Origin: Diadema setosum
Lineage: Eukaryota; Echinodermata; Echinoidea; Diadematoida; Diadematidae
Direction: 5' to 3'
Assembly (NCBI RefSeq): GCF_964275005.1
Contig: NC_092695.1
Span: 14,647,697-14,711,696, forward strand
Length of the DNA: 64,000 bases
The notes below the pieces were generated by a model. The model searched no databases. It was not told the DNA's origin and saw nothing but the letters and a program-made list of their open reading frames with translations. Shown here piece by piece: positions 25,424-36,789 of the stretch. The position numbers were made by a program, and so were the translations under genes. The stretch's first letter is position 1. Every line of letters starts with the position of its first letter.

Positions 25424-27060
25424 AAATAAAACTTTAAAGATAATAAAAAGTTTTGGTACCTCAAAAGCTTCCCTGAATTTCCTTGTCTTGGTTTGTGTTT
25501 CAGGTTAAAGTATGTTGTCTGTGAGAATTACTCGCCCCAAAGTGCTCTCGAGTCTCATGTCTTAGTAATCATGCAATAATGGTTTCGTACCAGAGCCGAC
25601 GCTGTACAGCGTCGATAAATACTGTACGAAACCACTGACTGCGACCAGCAGCGTGCAGCCCATTGTACGCATAGCTAACTGCGACCAGCAGCCCCATACG
25701 CATAGCGTAATGGGGCTTCGCATTGTAGCATTCAGGATCATGACAGAATTAGTATCGCGGGTAAATGTCAACTTAAAATCCAAAAATTTCTTCGATTTGA
25801 AGACTTACCAATTAAGTTGAAGTATTGAAAACAGGCTTCGATCAACGTTTGGTTCTGCCAATAGTCCCTTTCTGTTCGAATTGATGACTGAATGTGACTC
25901 GGTCGAGAGGACCTTGGGAGAGCTACATACACTGGATACCATGGCCAGCGCATGCGCACACAAACATCTTATCCGTTCATGGATTTGAAATTTGTGTGCA
26001 TGTGATGTGTTCGCATGCACTGGCTGTAGTATTCAGTGTACTGTATGTAGCTCTCCTAAGGTCCTGTCGACCGAGTCACATTCAGTCATCAATTCGAACA
26101 GAAAGGGACTAGAGACATAGGCAGAACCAAACGTTGCCCGAAGCCTGTTTTCAATACTTCAACTTAATTGATAAGTCTTCAAATTGAAGAATTTATGGGA
26201 TTTTAAGTTGACATTTACCCTGCGATACTAAATCTGTCATGATCCTGAATGCTACAATGCGAAGCCCGATTACGCTATACATGTATGGTAGCCCTACTAC
26301 ATATCGACCACCCTTATTGAAACCGACCGCGTATAATTCGCGCACTGAACTCTTAGTACGCACTTCTCTGCGCGCAAAGCACATAAAAATGGATTGGCTT
26401 TGAATGTAGATTAGGATGGTGTGGGAAAACGCGATAATTCACTGTTCATTAATGGTTTTAATCAAGGACAAAATTTCGAATGAATATTTTCACCGAATCG
26501 TAATGACAGCACAATGTAATGTCTATGGAAGTTTCTAAAAGGCTTCTAAAAAGCTTCGTACAACACGGTGTTCAATACAACTCGGTTTACGTGCATTGTC
26601 AATGCAAAATCAGCGGTCGATCCTAAAAACGCGATTTACCGCGGGGAGCTGAAACGAGGCCACGCAAGTTCGTAGGCGATATTTTTGCACTGAAACTTCG
26701 AATCGACAAGGGAACAACGGCATTTGATAGAGCTGGATTTTCTCAATCACGTAGGTCAAGTTTTTGTTAAATATTCTTATCAAGCAAATAAACATTAGGC
26801 GGTCGATTAGTAGTAGGTCCAACCCTACTATGCGTATGGGACTGCTGGTCGCTATGCGTATGGGACTGCTGGTCGCTATGCGTATGGGGCTGCTGATCGC
26901 AGTTAATTGCATGATTACTAAGACATGAGAGCACTTTGGGGCGAGTAAGTCTCACAGTGTTATTTATATGAAAGGTACTTTAACCTGAAACACAAACTAA
27001 GACAAGGAAATTCAAGGACACTTTTGATGTACCAAAACTTTTTATTATCTTTAAATTTAG
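25424..27060. repeat. 1.6-kb inverted duplication (double palindrome) in MRPL22 intron 1
   Basis: The outer arms are 25424-25577 and about 26900-27060: 'agataataaaaagttttgg', 'gaatttccttgtctt', 'tcgccccaaagtgctctc' and 'catgtcttagtaatcatgca' all recur inverted. Inner arms of about 290 bp (25681-25975 and about 25990-26280) form a second, closer palindrome centred near 25985, with 'ggatcatgacagaattagta' and 'gactgaatgtgactcggtcg' mirrored. The right side also holds 26290-26827, which has no left-arm partner. The outer right arm ends 17 bp from the exon 1 donor. Confidence 0.85.
26828..26900. repeat. 24-bp minisatellite, three copies
   Basis: The unit starts CTATGCGTATGGGACTGCTG and ends GTCG, at 26828, 26852 and 26876; the third copy is slightly diverged. 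Inverted versions ('ctgcgaccagcag' + 'cccatacgcatag') occur at about 25639-25708 in the left arm of the inverted duplication. Confidence 0.9.
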
Positions 27061-27076
27061 TTTTAAAATTACTTAC

Positions 27077-27394
27077 AGCAGGTCGCCTTGGTTCACCTGG
27101 TTTCTGAGGTGGGTACACAGTTTTATTCTTTGATTCCCAGGCTGACGTGTTTGCACTGGTATGGAAGAATAACCTCTGGGAATTGCACAGATCCGCACCA
27201 GTTAGGTCTAATCCGACGCCAAGCATAGACTTAGTTGTAGAAGCAGTCACGCTGTTTGATATGATCCAACACGGATTTAATACATACGGGACTAAAGAGG
27301 GTTTTCCATTCGTCACCAAATATGCTTTGTTGGCTGACATCATCTTGCCAAGTAACGAAAGTCTACGTATTCTGAAAAAATTCAGAGATGCCAT
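27077..27394 (-). CDS. MRPL22: MRPL22 (mitochondrial large-subunit protein uL22m), first coding exon
   Basis: MRPL22 is the mitochondrial uL22 protein, which lines the polypeptide exit tunnel of the 39S subunit. This 318-nt exon encodes the first 106 residues. ATG at 27394 lies in a good AAGATGG context. The start MASLNFFRIRRLSLLGKMM is basic and lacks acids, as expected for a mitochondrial presequence. FFHTSANTSAWESKNKTVYP then PQKPGEPRRPA align with human [20 protein letters not shown] and IVYPPQLPGEPRRPA. The donor is GTAAGT after Ala106. The five exons give about 246 residues against 206 in human, the excess being in the N-terminal extension. The 4.1-kb first intron is filled by inverted repeats. 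No TATA box was seen upstream. Confidence 0.95.
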
Positions 27395-27537
27395 CTTATA
27401 GATTTGAACGCTGAACTTTGGAAAGAAAGCAAGTTCAGGTATTTCAATAGGAAGTCGACTCTTCCCAGCTTCGTCGTGGTCGCTCGTGGTGGTTGTGGGG
27501 TTCTGTGTTGGGGGGGGGGGGGGGGGGGGTAGGCGTG

Positions 27538-27704
27538 TTTTTTTTAGACTGCACAGATTGGGGAAACTAAAAATCTATCGGGGACCCTATCCCTAAACCT
27601 AACCCTAACCCTAACCCTAACCCTAACCATAAACCCTAACCCAACGTTTTTCCCATAGGTTTAACACGCGCCATGCCCCAATCTGTGCCGTCTTTAAAAA
27701 AAAA
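27538..27704. mobile_element. Hairpin element carrying interstitial (CCCTAA)n telomere-type repeats
   Basis: 'ttttagactgcacagattgg' near the left end is inverted at the right end as 'ccccaatctgtgccgtct' plus an A run. Between them, 27583-27643 is a run of CCCTAA/CCCTAAA units with several perfect copies, i.e. TTAGGG on the - strand. It lies about 150 bp upstream of the MRPL22 start codon, next to a G run at 27510-27529. Confidence 0.75.
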
Positions 27705-27903
27705 ACGCTAGCGGGGGGCGATTTTTTTTTCCGTAACCCTAACGCGTCGAAATTGCCAATTGTGGCACTTGAGCAAAGACTATCAGTGTACTAGTTGGTT
27801 TTGTGTTGCTTTCTTATATACAGTACCATGGTCGTCTGCTAACCACAGAATCAGATTAGAATGTGAGAATGGCACGCCGCCTTGTGAACTGTCATAACAA
27901 CGG

Positions 27904-27953
<50 letters not shown>

Positions 27954-27967
27954 GTGTGTGTGTGTGA

Positions 27968-27998
<31 letters not shown>

Positions 27999-28010
27999 CG
28001 TGTACGTGTT
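27705..28010. repeat. Left copy of an 8-kb-spaced inverted repeat, with (GT)n tract
   Basis: From 'cgctagcgggg' through 'ccgtaaccctaacgcgtcga', 'aattgccaattgtgg', 'gagcaaagactatcagtgta' to a (GT)n tract, this copy is reproduced in reverse complement at 35842 down to about 35556. Both copies share the flanking 'ttcgaatctgattctgtg'-type phrase in complementary orientation. Confidence 0.8.
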
Positions 28011-28117
28011 TTCATTTCGCCATCGGCATTGCGTTCTCCTTTGCTGTCTGCTTACACTACTTATTCCTGTGGTTTTGTTCGCCGTCTGCTGACACTTTTC
28101 CTTTGTCTCGCAAGACT

Positions 28118-28165
28118 TGCGTTGTTAATAAAATAATAAATATCATTTATAAAGCGCTGAGCGTC
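28118..28165 (-). mobile_element. LINE 3' tail fragment
   Basis: On the - strand it reads 'cagcgctttataaatgatat' followed by 'ttattattttatt', the same tail style as the LINE ending at 44545 ('gcgctttataagagt' + ATT repeats). It is only a short 5'-truncated scrap. Confidence 0.5.
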
Positions 28166-28321
28166 TCGATGAAAACATTAGAAAAGAGAAATTCAGTCAT
28201 GGAGTACAAATTGTTGTTAAGATGCAAACTCCAAGTTTTCATCAATATCTTGTTTATAAGCTTGAAATGAATTATGATATTTAAGTATTATATAGGCCTA
28301 TACAGGCGTACAGCTGCAGCA

Positions 28322-28352
28322 ATTCAAGTTTCAAGTTTCAAGTTTATTCAAA
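28322..28352 (-). mobile_element. Retroposon tail repeat (TTCAAGT)n
   Basis: 'ttcaagtttcaagtttcaag' followed by 'tttattcaaa' is the complement of an AATAAA plus (ACTTGAA)n tail seen at the 3' ends of some non-LTR retrotransposons. The body cannot be assigned; the downstream 200 bp may belong to it. Confidence 0.4.
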
Positions 28353-28990
28353 GTTTCCACAATACAAAAAATTACATAAGAACAATAATATGTAACAAGG
28401 AATACATTGTTGAATATATGCGATTAAAACAATTTGCAGAATATTTGAATATAAATTGACAATGCATGCTATTGTTAACATTGATCATGTTTATTAAGCC
28501 ACGCAGAATCAGATTCGAAGTGGGCATTAGGTCTAATATTGGGTAACATGAATACACTACTTGGTTAATTTGGGTTTATACTTCTCCAACCTCACGATGA
28601 TTGTGCTTTAAAAAAAAAAAATGATTCAGAAAGGCGTGTAGGCTCCTTTTTAGTACAGGTTCATGTAGATCAAGATGTATGATTAAATTCTCATGCACTA
28701 ACATCCAAGATGAAGATGGGAGAGGGAAAAGAAGCTGGGGAGAGTAATCATCGATTTCGATCGATAAAATCTCTATATTAATATATCAATTCAATCAGCT
28801 TTATAAAGGCATTTTGAAACAGCATTTATAAAGCAAACATCGACTCATTTTCATTTAAAATTCCTCTAATATCACGTACGGTTTGAATTGATCTTATAGG
28901 TCTATATTTTTTGATGTTCACTTTATCATTTCCAACCCTATAGTTTTCCTCATCAAGTACGTCGTTACCTCTACCAAAACGACCATCAGT

Positions 28991-29555
28991 GAAGGAAACC
29001 CAAACCCAAAGAGAAATATGGATTGAGTGAAAGCAGCAACGTTAGTCAAACACATCAGTGACAGTTAAAGGAAAATCGCACAATTGTAAAAGATGCAAAA
29101 GTTATGAATTTGGAACGTTTTGATGTTGGTACAACTGGATAAGGGGACACTTGAGTTCATGATATCATGTGTGGACAACAACATAAAGAAAATATAAAAC
29201 ATGTTTTCACTTTTCTTGCGTAATGAAAGAACATTTGACTATAAAAACTGCTTTCAGAAAGTAGGGGGAATGATTACTGCCTTTAACATAACTTATGTCA
29301 GTATCAGTTCAGTTGATGTAATGTGTAATTTTCATGAAAAATGATTTCTTTGTGGAATTCTCTTCATGTTTTCTTTACATTGTTGTCCACACATGACGTC
29401 ATGGACTCTAGTAGTCTCCTTATCCAGTGATTACAACACCAAAACTATGAAAATGAATAATTTTTGCATCGATTGTCGGATTTTCCTCAAACTTTCACTC
29501 ATGTTGCTGCGTTCACTCAATCCATATTACTCTTTGGGGTTTTGGTTTCCTTTAA
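28991..29555. mobile_element. TTAA long-inverted-repeat MITE, copy 2
   Basis: It follows copy 1 (4107-4673) phrase by phrase: 'aaacccaaagagaaatatgg', 'attgagtgaaagcagcaacg', 'aaaagttatgaatttgg', 'acaacataaagaaaatataa' and the inverted right half ending 'tttggtttcctttaa'. TTAA survives only at the right end (29552-29555). The arms are more diverged than in copy 1. Confidence 0.8.
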
Positions 29556-30125
29556 TATCAACCAATCATCACTACCATCATTGCTTCAATTAGATTATAA
29601 AACTGAAGGATCGATCACAGAAAATAGTTCTGTGGGATCGACCATAAACATCATTACTATCATTTCACAATTGGATATCATCTTATCATCATCATCACCA
29701 TGATTGCTAATCGTATTACCATCGTATACATCTACCACAAGCAATCTATCTGGCATTAATTGGTATCAGATTCCCAGGTGGGTTCATGAGTAATACACAT
29801 TTGTGGAAGCGACTTGAGACGATCGTTTTATAATGTGTTGTTTTTTGGCACAAATTAATTTCATTTATTCTAATGGTGAAGGATAACCTAAAGAAAATTA
29901 ATCTACCGGATATTAGCCAAATTTAAGGTCTTTTCATTAAGTTGGAACATCAAGCATCTGTTCAGAGTCACAGACGCTACTTACGCATTTTTATAATATG
30001 CATTTATAGGAAACTGATATATCACTATACGTTTAAACGATGATAGCCATCATATTATGGTGTCCTGTATATAGCTCCATACCAAGCCTGGACAAAAGTG
30101 CGGAATCTATCAGCAATGTTGCAAT

Positions 30126-30300
30126 GTGTGTTTGTGTGTGTGTGTGTGTGTTTTCTTTGCACCGAAAACTCGAGGGCGGGCGCCTGAAAGTGCAATGATT
30201 GCAATTTCCATGCACTTTGTGTGTGTGTCTTTGTGTGTATGTGCGAGTGCGTGCAATGTGTGTTGTGTGTTTGTGTGTTTATGTGTTTGTGTGGGTGTGA
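30126..30300. repeat. (TG)n-rich microsatellite
   Basis: Imperfect TGTG runs at 30126-30152 and 30218-30300 with unique sequence between. The overlapping reading frames encode only Cys/Val repeats and are not genes. Confidence 0.85.
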
Positions 30301-30766
30301 TAGGTGTGCAGTATATCGTTACTTGCAAAGTTTCGTGTATGCTAACGTAAAAAACGTAATCAAGAGTTATTCTGAAAGAAAATGAAAGCGAGGTCACAGC
30401 TGGTCGTCGTTCACGTCTGAAAAAGTAAACATTCTGGTCATAATCATAAAAGTGTCAGAAATTGTGCACTCTATTGTTTAAAAATGTTTGTTATTCAAAT
30501 TTCAGCGTGTTTTATGAACACATATTTATATATTTCAAGATTGAGCCTGCTGTGACCTAATAGTTTAGTAACCATGTCATAAAGCATTACAAATTTTTCC
30601 CCTTAAACGTGATACAACAATGCTATAGCAACTATAATATGAATAGGTGGTAGACGTAGATATAAGGCTTAGGACATTTACAGGAGTAGAGTAGGTTAGC
30701 TTTCGTGATTGTACCTTGAGGTGCTCACAGGCGCTTTATTAGATCTTAAACTGAAATACTGATAAA

Positions 30767-32697
30767 CCAACTGGCCACGACTTCAATTTGACGTCAAAAT
30801 CACGTCCATTTCCCTTGTTCTTGAAGAAAAGGCGTCTTTCAGATGTATTCCTTGTTTTCTTTTCCAATATACGTTAAAAAGTCATGAATTGACGTGTAAA
30901 CGACGTGCTCATGACGTTCTCACGTACATCTTGTCTTTAGAATTGTGATTTACACGTCATTAAGACGACTCTTATATGACCACCAATGACGTCTTTTGGA
31001 CAACTTCCATTTGAGCAAAAATACAACATATTGACGTCAGATTGAAACGTTTATATGACGTCCAGTATCTTCGTTTATTTTCGTCTAAAAGACTTTTTTT
31101 GACGTCAGTCTCGTCTTTAAATTAGTAATTTACACGTCCTTATAACGTCTTTGTATAACAACCCAGACGTCAGAAAGATGTCACAAATATGTCGTCTTTT
31201 AGACGTCATCCATTTGAGCAGAAATACGTCAGTTTAAGACGTCTAAATGATGTCTGCTTTCTTTGCTTATTTACGTTAAACAAACAACAATTATTGCGCC
31301 TTTCTGAAGTCTAAATAATGACGTCATTTTTATATCTTCTATTTGAACAAAAATTCGTCTTATTGTTGACAGTTTCGACGTCTTTCTGACGACAGTGATG
31401 ACGTGAAAATGTCGTCATTCTGACGACAGTATGTCGCAAAGCAAACTGATATAACTCTATAAAACTATAATTAGTAGACCTAATTATATGACGTTATAGA
31501 GACGTCGAAAAACTTACGTAAACATAACGTTAATATGTCACTAATATGACGTCATAAATACGTCGCAAAACAACGTAAATTCAACGTCATAATACGTCAT
31601 TCTGACGTGATAAATACGTTGCAAAACAAACTGATATAACTCTACAAAAATATAATTCGTAGGCCTAATTATATGACGTCATAAAGACGTCGCAAAACTG
31701 ACGTGAACATAACGTTCATATGTCGTTAATATAACGTCATAAATACATCGCAAAACAACGTAAATTTAACGTTATAAAACGTCATTACTATGACGTGATA
31801 AATACGTTGCAAAGCAAACCGATATAACTCTATAAAACTCTATTCGTAGGCCTAATAAAATGACGTCATAAAGACGTCGCAAAATTGACGTGAACATAAC
31901 ATTAATATGTCGCTAATGCAACGTTATAGATACGTCGCAAAACAACGTAAATTTAACGTTATAATACGTCATTAATATGACGTGATAAACACGTTGCAAA
32001 GCAAACTGATATAACTATAAAACTATAATTCGTAGGCTTAATTATATGACGTCACAAAACTGACGGGAACATAACGTTCATATGTCGCTAATTTAACGTC
32101 ATAAATTCGTCCCAAAATAATGTAGCCTAAATTTCACGTTATAATACGTCATTAATATGACGTGACAAATACGTTGCAAAGCAACGTAAATTTTACTTCA
32201 CTTATGCGTCGTAAACACGACGTGAATAATACGTCACAAAATTGACTTGAAGTTTACGTCTTTAGTTCGTCGCTGATATGACGTTATAAATACGTCGCAA
32301 AACTGAAGAAAATTTCAGTTAATACGTCGCTCATATGACGTCATAAATTCGTTGTAAAACAAAGTATATATTACGGTATTAAGACGTCATTTAAATAACG
32401 CTATGAATACGTTGCAAACCAATGTAGATTGCGTCATTAATACGTGTTTATGACGTAAAAATTACGTCGCAAAATTGACGTAAATTTTACGTCATCAATA
32501 TGTCACCAATATTAGGTAATAAATATGTCGGAAAACTGACGTTACACATCAGGAGGTCCATAAGATGACGTGATAAATTCGTTTCAAAGAGACGTTGAAA
32601 TCACGTCATTTCCTGGTCATTTTCAGACTTGCGACAACTTTGACCATGTAGTTGCGACCAAATTAAGACGTCTTTTTGACCTCCGTCTGCTAGCTGG
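30767..32697. mobile_element. ACGT-saturated 1.9-kb element with degenerate terminal inverted repeats
   Basis: I counted about 80 ACGT tetranucleotides by hand in this interval, against about 7-8 expected by chance. Many are in TGACGTCA-like or AAATACGTCGCAAAAC contexts. A unit of about 187 bp beginning 'gcaaactgatataactct' repeats at about 31442, 31628, 31816 and 32004. The ends match in inverted orientation as CCAACTGGCCACG...TCAA...GACGTC and CCAGCTAGCAGACG...TCAA...GACGTC. There is no coding frame. A non-autonomous DNA element with a satellite-like interior is the best reading. Confidence 0.7.
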
Positions 32698-34379
32698 GAT
32701 GTTCATAAAGTTTTTTTTCCATCAATTTCTGCCAATTCAACCGCTCATAAGACTATAGTATTAGTGCTATATGTTTTTCTTAACCAATTTCTGTGCATTT
32801 TCTGCACGCATCCTAATGCATTTAGGCTGTAGAAATCGACAACTTTTGCTGATCTGAGATACAACGTCAAACGTTGACATAGATGAATTTACAGGTCTGT
32901 GTTTGAAACCTAAGGTAAGGGGAAGTCCAAACTAAAGATAACTTCTTAAAAAAAAATAAAAAAAAATAAAAAAAACCCTTGGCAAATAAGAAAATATGAT
33001 TGGTTAAAGTTTGAGGAAAACTTTCTTAAGAAAGGTATCATTCTAATTTTCAACAAATTATAATCGATCAAGAAAATTAGGCAATCTATCGACTTCCTAT
33101 ACAAGAGAATAGAAAAGAAAGTACATGTATGCAAAATTTCATATTCTAACGTAAAGGCATCATTTACCTTTTGCATATGAAATAAAAACCCAGCATTGGT
33201 GCTTCAAAATAGTTCTTAAATGTGCGTTAGGGATAGAAACAACCAATGTAAATATTTGTACCATCATCATCGATGTTATGTATTTTTAGATATATACAAA
33301 ATGTGTTCAGTAGTTATAATAAAAATGTTTCCAGATTAAACCGTCTACAGTTATGGTTTAGTGAGACAAATGTGATATCTCCTTATATTTCATGCTTTAT
33401 TGAAAACGTTTTATATGGTAGAATGTTTTGTGATACAACGAAATGACCTACACATAATATGCATCAAAAGTGATATCTTGAACATTTTTAAATCACTGTT
33501 CTCAACGGTAAATAGGACCTTTAAAATACATGTTTGTATTCCATTCTAAATTCACCCTCTATAGTAATCACTCCAAATATTTTACAAATAACCTTTGTGA
33601 CGTCAGTTCTATTACTTCATCAAAACATCATGGAAAATACATTTCAAATAAATTTCTCAATGATATCTTTACAAATGTCTACGAAGGAGAAAATTATCAA
33701 AATACTCTTTATAAATTAAGTGCAATGACGAGCACATCAAAACACCACTTTTCTGCGGGGGAGGGGGCAGAATGAATTTTTGAACACTGTGTAAGTGATT
33801 AATGCCTAGTGGAGTCAACATCTTGGTTTCGAACCAATGTTGGCTCAACCTTATACATGCACATAGTTATGTCGTGCCACGCTGGACTAACCATTCATAA
33901 CGTCACATGGATGTTGGCACAATGTTTCACTGAATACTGTCATTGCTTTTAACATCTTTATACCGTAGATTTTTGATGTTATACAAATTCGATCCTATAA
34001 AGCTGTTAACGCCATCCTAACACTTGACTAGCAAATTACTATATCATACAGTATCTTAGCTGTTGTAAAACAAAAACAAAAGAACAGTCGTATGGATGTA
34101 TTATACGGTTTTGTCAAAAACATCGACTTGCATTTTTGTACGTTCACACACATATGCACATACACGCACACACACGCACGTATATACAATAGCCTTCCCG
34201 TAAGTTTTTTTTTTTTTATATATACAATCACTTATTTAGACATAAAGTTGTATTAATTTATATTGTTTAAAAGTTTTATATAGTTATTATAAATCTGATA
34301 CATATTTACACATTTGTGTATGTTAATGCACACCACACCCAACATAACGTTGATTTATACAGATTAATATTTCTTTAAC
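32698..34379. other. Intergenic DNA, nothing recognised
   Basis: AT-rich unique sequence with a poly-A-rich patch near 32947-32976. Open frames around 33530-33775 lack any family resemblance. Confidence 0.5.
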
Positions 34380-34563
34380 GTTATGTATTTCTGACAATGA
34401 CATTGACATTGTATTGCTGTATATCTCTTGTGTGTTTATCATGTATCCATGTTAAACGTGTGCTCTGTATATGTATGTATCGATGTAACTTGTAGGGCAT
34501 ATGCATGCTAACAAAACAAATTTCCAGAAACGGACAATAAAATCGAATTGAATTGAATTGAAA
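34380..34563 (+). mobile_element. Non-LTR retrotransposon 3' tail fragment
   Basis: It ends 'ggacaataaaatcg' followed by AATTG repeats ('aattgaattgaattgaaat'), a 3' UTR with AATAAA and a short tail repeat typical of LINE-type elements. The upstream 140 bp look like untranslated sequence. No reverse-transcriptase residues are visible, so the family is unknown. Confidence 0.5.
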
Positions 34564-35370
34564 TGAAATTTCTTTTCCCTCACGGCCTATGTACACATCA
34601 TTATATCATGCAGCACTGTTATCCTACCCCCCCCCCAAAAAAAAATAAAATATTCGTGGCTTGTCAACGGACACCACCTGACGCTCACTCCACTTTTGAG
34701 GCTGCCGCGTAAGGCAGCCCATAAATAATCTGAACACAAGTGATCGCTGTCAGTGAAAGTGACCAGTGATTTGTAACTTTTATCAAAAAAGGCACCCTCA
34801 CGTGTACCAAGGAGGTGAGAGAATTTTTTAGTCTCACCTCCCTGCTAATATACCAGCAAGGTGAGTCACCTCCCTGCTTATGTTGTACATGATATACTGA
34901 GTGCTGAGTTTTGTAAAATGACTTGCTAAACGGCTTGCTCACGTGAAGCATCTTCGAATAAAGCTCCAATTTACCATGTACGACTTGTGTCCTCACTTCT
35001 CAGTTTCCTCTGAAACTTCGATTAATGGGAACGTGGTACTGTTGAGTGTATACTTGCAGTGCGAAAAGAATAATACACCAAAAAACTTTTTTTTTTAATG
35101 ATATTCTTTATTATTATCAGGCCCATGTTTACAATAATTTGAACAAAAATAAGCAGCTGAATTCTTATCTCTTGTGCTTCTAAATCATATTTTTCTTAAC
35201 ACATAGTACAATATAGGTCTATATATACAAATCATACTGTGCGTATTACTTGACATAGAATTCTGCATGAATATCTCAGAAAAATGCTTTCTGATTACTT
35301 AGTAACTTCGAGCCAATCCATATCTGCCTTCACGCAAACACTTGTGCTGCTGAATCACCTTCTTTTTTAA

Positions 35371-35406
35371 ACACACACACACACACACACGCACACATAC
35401 ACACAC

Positions 35407-35443
<37 letters not shown>

Positions 35444-35842
35444 GTTATGTTTGAAGGGCGTGCCATTCACATTCGAATCTGATTCTGTGTTAGCAGAAGA
35501 CCATGCCACTGGTATCTAGTGTACATACTGTATAGCAGTACAGTATGTTTTGAACACACACACACACACACGCACACACACACACGCACACACACTCACA
35601 CACACACACACACACACGTTGTTATGTTTGAAGGGCGTGCCATTCACATTCGAATCTGATTCTGTGTTAGCAGACGACCCATGCCACTGGTATCTAGTGT
35701 GTACATACTGTATAGCAGTACAGTATGCCGAAGTCCAAGCGCATGCGTACAAAACCAGCCAGTACACTGATAGTCTTTGCTCAAGTGACACAATTGGCAA
35801 TTTCGACGCGTTAGGGTTACGGAAAAAAAAATCGCTAGCGGG
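35371..35842. repeat. Right copy of the inverted repeat, internally duplicated, with (CA)n tracts
   Basis: Two tandem units of about 180 bp (about 35371-35552 and 35553-35727) each run (CA)n, 'gttgttatgtttgaagggcg', 'tgccattcacattcgaatct' and 'atagcagtacagtatg'. The second continues to 'aattggcaatttcgacgcg', 'ttagggttacgg' and 'atcgctagcgggg'. The whole is the reverse complement of 27705-28010. Confidence 0.8.
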
Positions 35843-36284
35843 GGGGCCAACAAGGGGGGGGGGGGGCTCACCGAACTTTGTGGGGGGCTGCCCAAGGGGG
35901 TGTGTTTGCTGCCCCCTACGTTTAATACAACCAAAGATCGAAGTGACAGACAGACCGCGATCGATCGCTTGTCTAGCTCTGTCAACTCGAATACCATGGC
36001 ATTATAGGCCGTACCGGCAGTGACCGTACCGTAGCCGTATGTGAGGACTGGACCGGACTGGTCTGGGATCGATGTTGTCACCAATTTTGTTACGAATTTT
36101 CATCTTCATGTGCAAGTGAGCCAACGGGCATCCTAGTACACAAGAACTATGCCGGTAATTTAATGTTAACTAATCTTTGCATCTTATACTATAGAACTAG
36201 TTCTAGACTTACTGAGATCATAGTGTAGAGACGTCATTACTTACTCCATACTCGTTTACTGACCTAACCACTAACTGATCAATG

Positions 36285-36378
36285 TTTGAGACAGATGGAT
36301 GCTGGGAATATCACTGCAGTTGTACTTTTATTTGATATGTCGGCAGCTTTTGATACTGTGAACCATTCCATTCTCACC
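36285..36378 (+). mobile_element. LINE 1, piece A: 5'-truncated reverse-transcriptase fragment
   Basis: It reads MDAGNITAVVLFDMSAAFDT then VNHSILT. The F-D-x-S-x-A-F-D-T-V block is the first catalytic motif of non-LTR reverse transcriptases (CR1/Jockey group by style). The frame is interrupted after ATTCTCACC by the 6.3-kb element and resumes at 42664 in the same frame. Upstream sequence at 35850-36284 shows no further LINE coding. Confidence 0.85.
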
Positions 36379-36789
36379 TAACATGCCTAACTAGACACAG
36401 CCCTGTCGCTGTACACAAGTGTAATGCACTTGTCAATTGTAGTCCCGGCCTAGCCTGACCAGACACTGCGATTCGCGACAGCGGCTGCGTGTAGTTAGTC
36501 CCGGCCCAGCATGGGTACCCGGGGATGGCCGGGACTTGCATCCCACTTGCAATTTTGGGAGTTACACTATGCACTACCCGGCCAAGTCCCGGCCAAGTCT
36601 CCGACAGGTCGGGCAAAATTTTCACGGAAATCCCCCGCTAAGTCCCCGGCAGGCCGGGCAAAATTGAAGTTGAAATCCCCGGCCAATTCCCCGACAGTCC
36701 GGGCAATATTTGTGCAGAAATCCCCGGCCAAGTCCCCGACAAGTCAGGCATATTTGTGTAGAAATCCCCGGCCAAGTCCCGACCCTCAA

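Noticed and set aside
35550-36084. Long open frames of 146-157 codons on both strands
   Set aside because: Produced by a (CA)n tract and homopolymers; two strands open at once is typical of such sequence.
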